A stretch of DNA of 64,000 nucleotides from Pomphorhynchus laevis (taxonomy: Eukaryota; Acanthocephala; Palaeacanthocephala; Echinorhynchida; Pomphorhynchidae), in assembly GCA_012934845.2 (NCBI GenBank), contig WNNJ02000772.1, forward strand, positions 62,001 through 126,000, given 5' to 3'. Below, in pieces: positions 12,801 through 27,800 of this stretch. Both the position numbers and the translations under genes were made by a program. Every line of letters begins with the position of its first letter. The first letter of the stretch is position 1. Below the pieces are notes generated by a model. The model saw only the letters and a program-made list of their open reading frames with translations, searched no databases and was not told where the DNA came from.

Positions 12801-15800
12801 TGTGTATATCTAAATATTAATATTAAAATGGCATTAATTGTACATTCACATACAAGGATATTGACATTTGTGGTACGTAGATGCATTTTTAACTTATGTT
12901 CTATCTTTCATATTTATTGAAAATGAATGATCGTAAAGAACGAGATATCTAGCAAATACGATTGGATTTTAGAAATGCAGTTTTAATATTACGCCCAATA
13001 CTACGAATGTGTTGCGTAACTCACGTTTTTAATTTTTAAGAAGACTTGCAAAATATTAAAGTGCAAAATTGCAATGAATTAGGTACACAGCAACTGCGTT
13101 ATTACAGCTACAATTATCGTTGATATTGAACGAAGAAACATATAATTAAAATTATATTGAATTAAAATGGGAATTTTTAAATTCATAAAAAATCATTTTT
13201 GTTCAACAAAGTTACGTAATTTCAGTAATTTATTATTTTAAATACAATATTTGTTTTCTTATTAGGTATGTAGGTTATCTCATCTATTTATAAAGTAATC
13301 TATTACAAGAATTATTTTTGAAAATTTAAGAATCTATAACTTACTAGAATTAAAATTTATTTATTTTTCTATAAATTTAAATATATTTTGTACATGTTGA
13401 AACAAAGCTTCTCGCTTTTGGTTAATCTTCAATAATGAATATCAATACTATTATTTGTTTAATCGAGTAAAGTAGACCAAAGAATCTTGATTAGTATGTA
13501 TTAAAAGTATAAAATGAATTAAAATGATATTCACAACAGAAATACTCACATATACTCAATGCAAGGCAAAACGTGTTTCGCAAGAAGTTCAGTGTTAGAC
13601 ATGGGCCGGTTGATTTTCCTAAGAAATTTGGTTATCAGAAAATAAGTTTTGAAAAAATAAATGATAAACGAAATGCCGATTCATATTGCGCCGTTTGTAT
13701 TAAGTAAAACATTGACCAAGAAATTAAATAAAATCAAATATGTTTATAATATAACCATATTTAATTTTATTTAAACAATGAGTTCTATTTACACTATTGA
13801 GCACTATTGAGTTTAATGAGTACTACTTAAACAATTTTATTTTATTTAAACAACGTAAACATAAACCTTTTATTTGTTTTGCAATGTTTAACACGAACCC
13901 AATAACATATTTAACTGATTAGTTTATAACAATTTATTATATATTTTGGCTCGCTATGAATCAATTTTTATGTTCTGGCTCGTGATTAATCAATTTTTAT
14001 GTTCTGGCTCGTGATTAATCAACTTTTATGTTCTGGCTCGTGATTAATCAATTTTTGTCCTGGCTCGCAATTAATCAATTTTATGTTATGGCTCGCGATT
14101 AATCAATTTCTATTTTTTTTGGCTCGTGATTAATCAATTTTTATGTTCTGGCTCGTGATTAATCAATTTTTCTGTTCTGGCTCGCGATTAATCAATTTCA
14201 CTAATTGCTATATTAATTATTTATCTACATTAATATATATAATTCATCGTCAACAATTTGCGAAAAACATTTTAAAATATGACAAGCACAATATTACACT
14301 CAACTAACAAATATTTAATTTCAAGCACAAAACGAACGCTATTATGTACACGGCTATATGCTAAAGTAGATTCGTAAAAGCGATGTTGTAAGCAGCAGCT
14401 ATGCATGTCTTTCCCATAAAGTAGTCTGTTTATTGGGCATGTGAGTAAAGGTAACTATAATACAAATGCCTTCTAAACGTTCTTCTAAATCACTTCTACA
14501 TTAAGTGCCACGACCACTAGTTTTACAATGAATTTAAATTATATATATGCCCAAAGCAGATAACAGTAAACGTTTAAAAATATCACTGTAATGGAAAATA
14601 TTATATTTCATGAAAGTTATAAAAACAAATATATACTATGGAAATTAAAATTTAATCACAGAGGACTACGATCCAATTAGCGAACTTACAAATTTTTAAA
14701 TTCGTTGTACTTCGAATACATTGCCGGACATGTAACGCCGTAGGGATTCCTAATGTACAATATATTATTTACGACAACATTGAAAACTTTATAATTTAAT
14801 AAAGATATTTTATAATTTAAGCTAAAAATACCATCAAACTGAAATAGTTCTATTAAAAAAGTAATTGATCTGTAAACACTGCCGAAATAGTTTCGAGTAA
14901 CAATAGCTGAATAGGAAAATATTCGTCGCAGAGAGACAATGATTAGAATGCTTTTGCTAGCATTAATCACATTTTACATTTATTAATTTATTAATCAATA
15001 ATTTATAAATTAATAGAAATAATTTATTAATAAATTAATGAATTAATATATTTACTCTTGTGAATATATGCATATTTATATTGTGTTGCATGTTTGAATA
15101 TATTTGAATTGTGCATGCAGCATAACTTATAATAAGATTTGTCATCGAATTTTTTATACAACAAACTAAAATAAAACTAAATATTTGATAAAGAGAATTT
15201 ACATTCGCTAAAATCACGTTCGAATAGAAGAAAACTGTTCGATAATTGACGATTAACATTCGATAAAGATTGAAAGAAACACTAAGAAAAACATTTTTAA
15301 ATTTTCAAATATGTCTCTTTAGAAGAAATGCTATAAATACAAATCGAAGATTTCAAGTATTTCGTACATTTAAAATCGTACGCTTAAAATCTACACAAAA
15401 TGAAACAAATGAAGTAAATATTTGATAAAGAGAATTTACATTCACTGAAATTACATTTGAATAGAAGCAAACTTTCCGATAACATACGATTAAAAGAAAT
15501 ACTAAGAAAGATATTTTTTAATTTTCGAATCTTCTTCTATTTCTCCAGCGTGTGTTCCGCTTCGTTACGGAGTCCGCCTAGAACGTGACATTACCATTGT
15601 AGTCGCCTTTCGCGAAGTTCATTGAGACAGCATTTCATAATGTTGATGCGACGGTTTTGTTTTACAACTGGCTTGTCACGAAGTCTATAGCCAACCCTCC
15701 TCATTTCTCAGCACGGGCTTGAGATCGGCCACGGCTGTGAACTTTGCTTCAATCCTATAAGTCAACAGCAGTGCACTAGATTTCAGTATTGATGGGCCTC

Positions 15801-18800
15801 ATCAGCTAATGATCCAATACCTGCATTTTACGTTTCGATCCTTTTTAATGCCCTACATTTCACGGTAAAATGTATTGAAATGTAAAATGTTGGTATTGGA
15901 TGAGTAGCTGGTGAGGTCTACTGAAGTGTAGCGTACTGCTGTTGACCCGTAGGATTGAAGCAAAGTGTAGTATAATCAAAAATTTTAATATATTGGATGT
16001 TGCATCACTGAAAGAACTATAACGATTTTAGTTTTCTTTTTTAAATGCTTTACTTTCGAATAATCAGTTTTTAAAGCTTAAAATTCTAATAATCTTTTGT
16101 TAAAGATACTTTTGAATTTCGAAGAAGTACTATAGCATACAAGTGAATTTCAAGTATTTTGTACATTTGAAGCATACAACTCGAAATCTGCACAACAAAA
16201 CTGAATACAATATTCAAGGTTTACACAAAATTTAGAATTTGTGAAACAGCTATGGATAATGACAATGAGATATTCTCAGCACAAGGCGATAAAGCGAGAA
16301 TTGTGTATGGGTCGCATTCATAAGCATAAACTATAATGAGATAAAATCGATATATTTGGTATCGTATTATTTACGTCGTTTTTAAGCTTTCGAGTAAATT
16401 AGAAGTGAATATAACGGAAAACGAAAGCGATGATTAAAAATTCTTGTTTAACTATTGGGACAGATTTCTTTTACGTTTATAACGAATTGTTGTTTCGCTT
16501 TTTAGTCCAGACATTAATTCATTTTTAATTCATTCCAAAAATTCACAGTCGCTAAAATGTCACTTGAAATTATACTCAATGCAGTTATATGAATTATTTA
16601 AATTCTATGACTTCTCTCATTTCCTGCAATGTTTCAATTATCTGTTTTAAAGTTCAAGTTTGATTTGAAATAATAATTATATTTAATGCAATAAAACAGA
16701 GTTTGAAATAAATTATTCTTAATATTATTTGACATTTCTTTGTCATATATAAATAAATTAAAAATTGATATTTAATACAATAGTGCTTATTTAGTCATAC
16801 GTGTCTCTAAACTAAATGACTCATATCATTTAGTCACATTAAGACTATAAACATCAAATTTGTTAATAACCAATTAATCGTTCAGTTAACTAACATTAAT
16901 AAATTGCTATTTATAATATGACAGAGACAGTTAGAAACACAAGTTATAAATTCTTATTGATATCAAATCATTAATTATATTTTACTAAAATCCTTTTAAA
17001 ATTTATTTAATAAAATAAATTAAAAACTACAAAAGTCTGACCCGATGCCTTGTGATCGAGCAACAAGTTCAATATGTTTTCCAGGTATGCATGTTGAATG
17101 AAGACACCTTAATATAATAAATTTTTATTCCAAACAGAAAATATTAATCATAATCTGAATGCTCAGATGATCTTGGTTAAAATGTAAACAATCAATATTT
17201 ATTGAATTTTGAATAGAATAAGTCAATACTCGACAGCGTTAAGATCCATAATTATATCCAGATCAAGTTGTTACGAAGTTGTCAGTTAATTTGAAATATT
17301 TTGTTTATTAATAAATAATTTAAAACATTATGATTAAAAATACAAAATAAAAATATTTATAGGTAGCAAATACATTGTGCGCAAATATTTTTACGCGATT
17401 GTTAAAGAAATACAGATAGGATATATAGTTTATACCATAAATTAATAAATTTTATGTAGTAATATTAAGGCTATAAACTTTCAACAACTTTGGTAAAAAG
17501 TTGTTTTATTTTACTAAATAGATATTTATTTAGTAATTCAATATACGCATAGAATAAGTCGATACCCGATAGCATAACAATTTATAATAATATCCAGATC
17601 AAGTTGTTAACGAAGTTGACAGTTAATTTCGGAATATTTTGCTTATTAATGAATAATTTCAAAAATTATGATTAAAAATATGTTATAAAAATATTTGTAG
17701 GGAGCAAATAGATTCACGCGCAAATAGTTTTGAGCGATTGTTGAAGAAATATAGATGGTACATATAGTTTATACAATGAAATAATTAGCATTAGTATATA
17801 TTATGTTTTAGTCAAGTGATTGTTACTCGATCCAATGTTTAAATATTCCTTGTGGTGAAATATTAACAGTACTTTCATGAAAATGAGTTGTTTTATGTAG
17901 TTAATATTTAAGTTATTCCGATTCTTTTATTCGAGATCGGGTAAACTGAATTATTAGAACTGAACTGGAAATGTTCGAACGAAACGAAATACCATTAATA
18001 GATAATATTAATAGGAGTGTTAATTAAAATTTACAAAATCTGTGCAATTACAAATACTTGAACTCACAGAAGTGTTTAAATGTGTATTATTTGACAAATG
18101 CAAATGTTTGTGTGGATTAGTTTTCAGAACAATACAAAATGAATGAAACGAACGAAATAGATATTGGTTTAAGATCATCTTTCATGTAGAATTTTGGGTA
18201 ATAATATAATTAAATGTAATTAATCGAATATGGCTTGAACGGAAGTAATTGGAAAGCCAAATTGGTCAAATAATTTGGAAACTTTTGTTATCGTTGTTGA
18301 TTAAAATATTTATCAACAATTAAAATTCGTGAAAAAAATGTGCAATGGTCCAAAAATCAATTAGATTATAATATTTAAAGAACTTAAAAATAAACATTAA
18401 TAACATATGATTTAAATGTTAGTTTTTTTGAACATAAATAATATATTTTAATTTAAAATCTGTAAAAATATAAAGAAATTAATTTCGAAGAAAGTACGAA
18501 AATTAGCATTATTACGAATGGTAATATTTTTGAAATACAATCTATAGTTATAATATAATCTTAAAACATTCTGTTGTTCAATATAAAAAAAGCATACTTA
18601 CAGCACTTTGGGTAATGCAGAATGGTAAATAAGATTAGACACCGGTAAACTTAGATTATAATCGATTTGTACACTAAGGAGAAATAGCATTACATACTCT
18701 TTAAATAAAAATTGCAGATAAAGAAAGTGTGTGATTTACAAATTCTGTTGCAAATTCTGAGTTTAAACAATTTTAACTTCAATTACTCTGTCTTAAGAAC

Positions 18801-21800
18801 ATAATTTCTATATTGCAAGTTTTGACAGATTTGGTTAGCATGCAATATTCTTTTGTAATGAGATACATTGACAAAATACAACTTGATTCTAAGAAAATAT
18901 CAAGTACTTGGCGGTTTTGATCTCACGCGATATTAAGAACTTAAACTACCTTAAGAGACAAATCTGTTCAGCTAACGCGGGAATGCGTTATTTGTACAAA
19001 TGCGCCATGGTAGGTCAATATGTGAGCATTAAGACTGACCTTTTAATTTGCTTCAGCCAAGCTCAATCTCTATTTATATCTTACCCGATGGTCATAAAGT
19101 ATTGGTGATGACCAAAAAGTAAACGAATCCGAATACATTCTACTGATAGTAGCTCGGAAGAAATTTACGAGAATCTAAAAGTCAAGTCGTTGCTTCCTAA
19201 TATTGAAAGGCACATTGATTTATAATTAATTGTTCATAATTGTTTTGAAAAACGTTGATAAAGTCTGGTATTCTGTAACAATCATGAAAGTTGAAGCAAA
19301 TCGCTGTTCGTATAAGTCGAGTAAATATTTATTCGATCATTGTGAACTGAAACGAGGCATTATTGGGCCGATTCGCATATATGGTCAACGAGTCGTGATA
19401 TAAAATATCTGTATATGATGTTATTGGTGGAACAAAACACGTACATAATGTTTTATCACACATTTACATTTGAATCATCAAGTGATAAATCTACAAAGTT
19501 AATTTATTCGATCATTTATTTGATCATTTTGGACTGAAACGGGGATAAGTGGGCCGATTAGCACATATGGTCAACTTGTCGTGATTAAAATACTTTACTA
19601 CCAGCTTAATTCATTGATGAGCATAAATTACCTTTTGTCTAAAGTTTCTAGTAAGAAATCAGCGTATAACATTCTAATTTATTGTATCACACGGTTGTGA
19701 TTATAAAGTTGTAAAATTTTGTTCTCGCGTATTTAATTAAACTTAAAGACAGCGTTTATGAGTTCTTACATTGAAACGCTCACTTATTGCTATATTTTTG
19801 AAAAACAAGTATTTCAATAAGATTACAACTACTTTGTTTTATCTTTGGTACAGTACATATCCAGTTCGACCCTCTTGCACTTTACGTGTGGCAAGCAAAA
19901 ATCATTTTCCTTTAAACTAGCAAAGAAATTTGATTGCTGTCTCTAGAATTCCGAAGTATTTGCAGGAGTTTGAATTTAAATCCAAAAACCCACTGATTGT
20001 TAAACATTAAAGATCAATGACAATAATAGCGTAAATAAATTTTATAAATTGAATTCCAAGGAGATCAGTCAGACAAGTCAGATATAAACATTTAGCAAAT
20101 ATGTCTTTAACAAATACTAGCGTAGCCTACTTTATCGAAGAATTCAATGAAGGACATACTTCTTTTCACGACTGCATCCATATGTGAGACAGGATTCTTT
20201 GGCATACAATATATTAAAACAAAATGTAAGAGCATACTAAATTGACGTACACAACTGGAAAACGGAGCCAAAATTAATAAGTGGATTGTATAATGTATAA
20301 GTGCGTTTTCGTCCCTAATTGAATTTTGGTAAAATTAAATGAAAGAAAAGTCAAAAATGAAATTGGAAATAAATCACTAGATTTATGAAATAATTGTTGA
20401 GCACACAAATATGAGTGAAATTTCAATGATATATTACTTTTTGGATATATAAAAAGCATTCATAAATAACAATTAAGTAAGAAGTTAACAATAGCGTGTT
20501 TGCTTGCACAAAATGTAATGATTTCAATCATCGCACGTGAGGATTGATATCTTCGGTTTAAGAATAACCAATTTGGGTGAAATTAAAATATCACACAAGA
20601 ACAAAAACTTAATTAAAATTTGGCATAAATAATACATATTTTAAATATATAATTTTACAAAATTCAGTACAAAATAAAAATGCTTTTGTGCAGAGAACTA
20701 ATAAAGATTATTTTACAATAAAATTTGATTTGGTAATATTTGATCGGTGATGGTACCTCAACGATATATTCGTGACTTTAATGTAAAAAGTACAAAAACA
20801 TTGTTATAGGTATATTGCCCTATATAAAATAAAACTGAGCAATGAATTACTTACTCAAATATTGGCAATATCGAATATTCCAGATAATCAGCAAATCGTC
20901 CTTCGGTTTGATTGTTATTTTGAATCATATTTCTGTAAAAAAGAAATAAACTAATTATTATAAATAGATTGTTTTTTATAAAATTAAAAAAATGAACGGA
21001 AATTAAAAATACTGAACTGACCAAATGTAAAAGATGTAATGAACTAGTATCAAAAAGTTATCAGGCTATTGAAATTGTAATCAATAAATTAACGACAAAT
21101 TGAATTATATTATTAGATAATTGATGTTACTCGTTAAACTTTAAACTAATTCATATTTAATGTATATATTTTATAATCGAGCAAAAATGTATAGTAAATA
21201 CAGCATTGCTTTTAACTATCTGTGAGATAGCTGCCTTTTTTATATAGCTAATATTCGTGACCCTGGAAACGGCTAAGTATTAAAGTAAATTTAAAATTAT
21301 ATTTGATAATATTTGTGTTCAGATTTAAAAGTTTACACCGGCTCTAATAGAAAGCTTTCAAGGTAAAATACAAAATTACTGACAAAGTTTATGAAAAAAT
21401 TAATTGCAAAAAGATTGAATGTAGCAATATATCGTATCAGCAATATATCATAATAGCCAAATTTAATTTATTTATAGAATGTAATCAAAGAAACGACAAT
21501 TTATTCAATAAAATTGTTTAGTTCAATATTTCAAACGCTGCTGCTATCATAATCAAGAGCTACTGTTTCACAACTCGCAAAACTTTCTTAATATAACTAA
21601 TATATTTCTTTAATATATTAGCTCTATTAATCAAACAATTAATAAAACTACTATGGCACTATAAGTATTTATGCTAGAAGGTGGTCAATAATGAAAAAAA
21701 TCGAATATATTATTAGATAACAACATTATAAACATTTGAATTATAAATTAATTTACAGGAACGAATAAAGTTGAATGTAGTTTGTTCCCAAACTACATTA

Positions 21801-24800
21801 CCATAATTATATAGCTCCCCATTTAATCTTCGAGAAATGAGGTGCAACGTTTACACCTTAACAGTTGACGGCTGATTATTCGATAAAAGATTAAAATCAT
21901 AATAATTTTATTATAATTTAATTTCAATTATTTAAATGTAAATTAAATAATTACCTTTTAAATTATTTGTTTCTATTATTTGATATTTGATTTGTTAAAT
22001 TAGATTTGCTTTTGTTTTATTTGTTTGTAAAAATAATTCAGGAACGGTAATTAAAACATACATCTACTATAGAAAATTTATTTAAACAAATTTTATGTAT
22101 GCGTTTACGATTTGACTTACAGATAATCCGTGGACTTGTTAAATAGATAGATGAAATCTGAAATTAACTGAATCCTATTACCTCTTAGATCTCTAAAATT
22201 ACATAAATGTAATGTGAAGATTTATTTAACGGATAGAAATTTGATGAAGGTTTAAATATAAGAAATTATATATAAAATATTAAATAATCCACATTTAATT
22301 ATAAACTCATTTACAATCTATTATTTTACTCTTTTATGGTATGGAAAACGAACTTCCCATGCCATTTTGATAACTATTTTAATTACTACAAGAACATAAT
22401 AGAACGTGACATCACAAATTTAATATAAATATTATAGTTATTATATAAATATAATAAATATTAATAATAAAAAAACTTATAATAAATACAATATAAACTT
22501 ATATAAACTTAATAAAAATATTTATATATAAACTTCTTGATATATAAAGAAGTATTTTTTATTTTTTACATAAATTATGTTAATGTAGAGTCAGCTTCGA
22601 CACAGAAGAATCCTACTTTAACCATTTTCTTCCCATTAATTTCTTATATCTTGATTATGATTATAATTCATGTATGTAGCTGTCCTTGGAATACAGATTC
22701 TCTTGCTAACCTAATGCTGTGATCGCAAATATTGATTGATATTAAATGATAAACATTTTATAAATGCTTAAACCAAATTGCTTAAATACAAAAATTATAA
22801 AATTGTAATATTAAGATTTTCATAATTATTTCGATAATTCAATTAGTATATGAATTAACCGTTGCTGTCACAAGTTCTACATTTAATCAACCCCAATCTC
22901 ATAATTTGAATATGTTAGAGTTACTTAACTGTTGATCATCGTCGAAATTCGTAAATAATATTCAAATAATATTTTGATTGTTGATTATCATTTGCGATAT
23001 GGAGAAGATAACAACAAAAACTATTTTTTATTCACAATAAGAACGTATCCGAAATACAGGTGTATCCATAAGAGAACGGATCTTCTCGTGTGGGTAAAAT
23101 TGCATTTAAAACTAACATAAGATGTTACCACGAATGTAATTCTATATTTAATTCTATAAGATAAATATGTCTGTACACATATTTTATCTTTATATAATTT
23201 GGATTTATTATTTACAATTCTGTACAAATTCAAATACTATAATGCTGTAAGATAAATCATATTCTATTAGTCTACTATTACCTATATTAGAACAACTTTT
23301 GTTGGGCTAAATATTTTTCATCTATCGTTTAAAACATACAAAAACCTTAGACATTTCATTTTAAAATTTCGATTTTATTAAAAATCTATTGCGTACAATA
23401 ATCTTTCTGATGAGTTTTTTGTATTAACAAAAATGTAAAGTTTTGTTTAAATGTGATCCGAATTTTATGAAAATTCAAAGATTGCAAACAGCAATATTTA
23501 TATTGATTATAATTTTGTTTAAAATTTTTGAATATAATTTTAAAATATTTTTCTTCATCTGTCATGTTTGATATGTCTTTATTAAATTATTTTGATGGTT
23601 ACTAAGGTAACGGATATCATTACATATATGGGCGATATATCAGATTTCATTGTGTCATGTATAATATTTAATATTATTCGATATACATAAATCAATTTTA
23701 TATTCGAAATAAATCCAGAAACATCAAAAAATGTGTGCATTTAAATAGCGAAAAAGTTTAAAAAAATCAAACTTTTAAAATTCAGACTTACAAAGATTTC
23801 AAGTTGTATGTGTTGGGCAGTTGTGCTTTGGCTATCACCACTATCCGGTTGAATGATAGGTTTCTGCACAAATACAAATCACTTGAATACATTGTTGACA
23901 AATCATTTAATTTATATTTTAAAACACTTCAGGGCATATACCATTTTTTCTACGGCCGTTTACAGAGCAACTATCAAATAGAATCATTTTCAACTCGGTA
24001 AAACTTTACGAAACTGAACCAAAGATTTCGTTTACTACCTCAGACCTCTTAAAGGGGTATGTTAAATACTTCGAATCTTCCCTGTCGGAGTATGGGTCCA
24101 TATACTCTAAACCCATACTTGTCACTCTAAAAGTATCTAACCTCCCTTGTCAATTGGAAGAGAATGATATCGAGTTACTAAAAGAAACATTTAAAATATC
24201 GAACTTCCGTTCAATAATAGGCAAGAGCGGACATCAAATACCAGTTGGATTTTGTTCCGCTTCACTAGAGCGGGCTGAATCACTAACTAATTCAGCTTGT
24301 AATCCATTCATGGGATTTAATCTCAGATTTACAATCATTGACAAAGAAGAGTTCACATATCCGCACTGCAGCCGGTGCCACAAATGGGGGCACTTGGCCT
24401 CAAGCTTCAGTGAGCCATCGACATGTGGGATGTGTAGCTCCCCCAGTGTCGGCTTTGTTGACAGCAGAAAAATGTGTATCCCTCCATTATGCTCAAACTG
24501 TGGGGGGGGAGCCATCCTGCATGGAGCAGAAAATGCAGACATTTTAAATTATATCAAATTATTAAATTATATCATGTTATTTTTAAGAATGATTTTGAAT
24601 ACGGATTATTTTCAATATATTGTTTTGCGCAATTAGAATATTCCAACAAATATCTAGCTCCTTAGATTTGAACTAATTGACACCCTTTACAATGCACTTT
24701 AGCTTTGTGGTATTGCTTTTAACTGTCCGTATGCTTACCATTATCTCTCAACATTTGAATGTTATTTTTAATAATCATTTTGAATACGGATTATTTTCAT

Positions 24801-27800
24801 TGTTCACTATTCGTATCGACTGAAATTTTGAGTGAACTCTATCATCCTTGAGATTTCTATTACAAGAATAACATATCACAGGTTTAATAGAGGATTCTTA
24901 TAGGTCTTCAAGAGGAATTGATCTGTGAAACTTGGCTTTAAAGTTATGCTAACAAGGAAGAAGTGATACACTTTACTTGATATGTTAGACACTTAGTTTG
25001 GAATATTCTGGTGTTGGACAATTTAATTTTTGAAGAATATGGGTGCTTAAGAAATTCCATCAGATGATACTAAAACATGTTTTATGATTAAGATCGATAA
25101 TCATAGAATTGTTTTTAACTACATATGATCTGTTTGTTCAACGCTCAATCCTGTAAAGATTTCGTAAACGCTATTATATGATCAAATATTTGTCCCCTTT
25201 AATTCCTTACTTATTGCATCATCACATGATTTTTTTTAAATGCGTCTAAGCGGATTTTATCTATAAAGAATTGCGAAGAAGTTACCATTTTATTCGCAAA
25301 GTTAACATATTAAATTACATAAAAATATACAAATTACAATATTTTATGTAATATTAAATTATATAGAAACGATTAGCAAATATATAAGCTTACAATTCAG
25401 TTCAAACTAATTAAAAACGTAACTTGTCCTTATAAAAAGCATTTTTAAATTTACTGCTCAAAGCAACAAATATTTAAATAATTTATACTTACAAATACTG
25501 GACGTTGGGAATAGATTTAAATATAGCGAAATTCAATTCTTCGATAATGTTGCCAGAAAGCGAACTACAATTTAATAAATATAATAAGGATTTTCGGATA
25601 ATGCGATTATTTACAGATGAGTCAAGGAAGGAGCTTTAACACGGTAAAGGAAATCCATGGAAGCAATATTTGAACTCAGTATCGATCTTGGTACAGAGGA
25701 GAAACAATTAATATTTTATAAAAATAAGATATTCCAAATTATATATAATAAAAATAACAATTGTTCTACGTGCCACCAACTTTCATAATATCCTCTTATC
25801 TAAGAACATTAAAAGAATAAATCTTTAAATATTCTTTAGAAACATAAAATCATTACGATTATATTAACTAAAAAGCAATAAAATGTATAAAAGGTACTTT
25901 ACAAACCTACCCGACTACAACCTCGTAATCAAGTATTGATACAAAGAAATATAGTATTACAAACTTTTATATTAAAAATTCATATTATGAATCTATAATA
26001 TAAATCTAAATAAATTTAAATTTCTAATATTCATATCTTAAATATAATTATTATTCTAAAATACATTGTATTTCGAAAGGTTCATTTATTTAATGATAAA
26101 ATCAATTTATCAGAATAAACTTATCAACAGTATTTTTCTGAAGAGAGTTTTAGAAAAATATTACGACTTTTAACTTTTGAAATTTTTGATGGCAATGCAA
26201 ATTACTTTAATTTTATCTAAGACAACAGCTGTACGTTACATTTCATATATAAGTGGATATCACCAGCTACTAAAACAATACAACAGTTTCATGTTTCGTT
26301 GCTTTTAAAGATGGCTGACGATCACTTGACTTGTTTGCTTTATTGAAAATTAGATTGAATGAAAGACTTTCGTCATGCATTTTGCAAATTTAATTGGAAT
26401 TATTTATGATTTCAAATTAAATCAGCATTGGTAAAAAAAGCGTCAACCCTCAATTTGAAAACCTACCTATTTTGTAAAGTAGTTACTATTAGCAAACTAG
26501 TCATATTTTGATTTTTAGATCATCGATTTGATAACTTTATAACTTTATAACTAGTCGGATATAACTAAAGACGGCTAGTTTAACAATACTAATCATTAAA
26601 AAACGGTAGGTTTTCAAATTGAAGGTAGCACCTTTTCTACCAACGCCGATTTTATTTAAAATCAGAAATCATTTCGATTAAATTTGCAAAATTAATGAGA
26701 AAGTTTTATTAAATCTAATTTCAATAAAGCAAACGAGTCGAGTGATCGTCAGCCCAACTTTAAAAGGACCCAGATGTGAAACGTTAATATCGGATCAGTA
26801 ACTTATGAGGTCCACCAATACTGAAATGTAGCGTACTTCTGTTGGCTCATAGATAGGATTAAAGCAAATGCAGTGTCATCGAAAAGTTCAATTGTTGCAA
26901 TGACTGCACAGTTATATAAAAATTTGACTTTTAACATTTGATATTTAAATGACACCAATTATTCGCGCAATCAAATAGTTAAACGAGTTCAATCAAACAA
27001 TATGCAATAATGCTTGATATATATACAATATAATAATTATCCTTCTCCATATTGTCAGCGTTGTTCATATAATAGTTGTAAAAATAACTTTAATCTGGAA
27101 ATGGAATATTATTAAAAATATCAAAATTACAGTTTATTTTAAATTTTGTTAATAAATTTCATGCGAATAATTTTGAAATTAAATAAAGACTAAAAATGAC
27201 GAATGTTTCAGCATAATATATCTGAGATAAAAGTTTTTTTTTATAAAAAACTACACTAATATAATATCAATAATATAAAACTGAAGGCAATTTGAAATTT
27301 TTATAAATTTTGTTTGACTACAGTTGTGGATTCAATATATAAATTTCGGCACTTTGAACGATAATGATTAAAAATCAATTTATTGATTAATAAATGTGTT
27401 AACGAGAAGATCACCAGTAAATATTAAACAAAACATTTAAATTACAGGCAAAAATAACAAGATTTAATAATGTATCTCACATAGTAGAAGCTCCGGTTGT
27501 TCCATAAAGCAAATCAAAGTCCGTCAACACTGTTGATTCCAATTCTCTAATAATAAAACAAAAACATTTTACAACCTCAGAATATTAAACTAGGATAAAA
27601 ATAAATAAACCAATTTTGCCTATAAAATATATTCTTTAGAAATAAAGGGATTTTAGTTATTAAAGAAGTTAAAATCAAAACGAATTTAATAAATTCAAAA
27701 TTTGTTTATGATTTTATTAATTTTAAAGAAAATCTTGCAACTTTGGTGAATTAGCATTTTGTAAAATTTATACGGCATGTGTTTCAAACAACGAACATAT

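Noticed and set aside
19784-19831. Short LRR-like frame SCNLIEILVFQKYSN before a GTGAGC donor
   Set aside because: It starts two codons too late for the repeat and is only 48 nt; its split codon would be Asn or Lys, unlike the hydrophobic rule.
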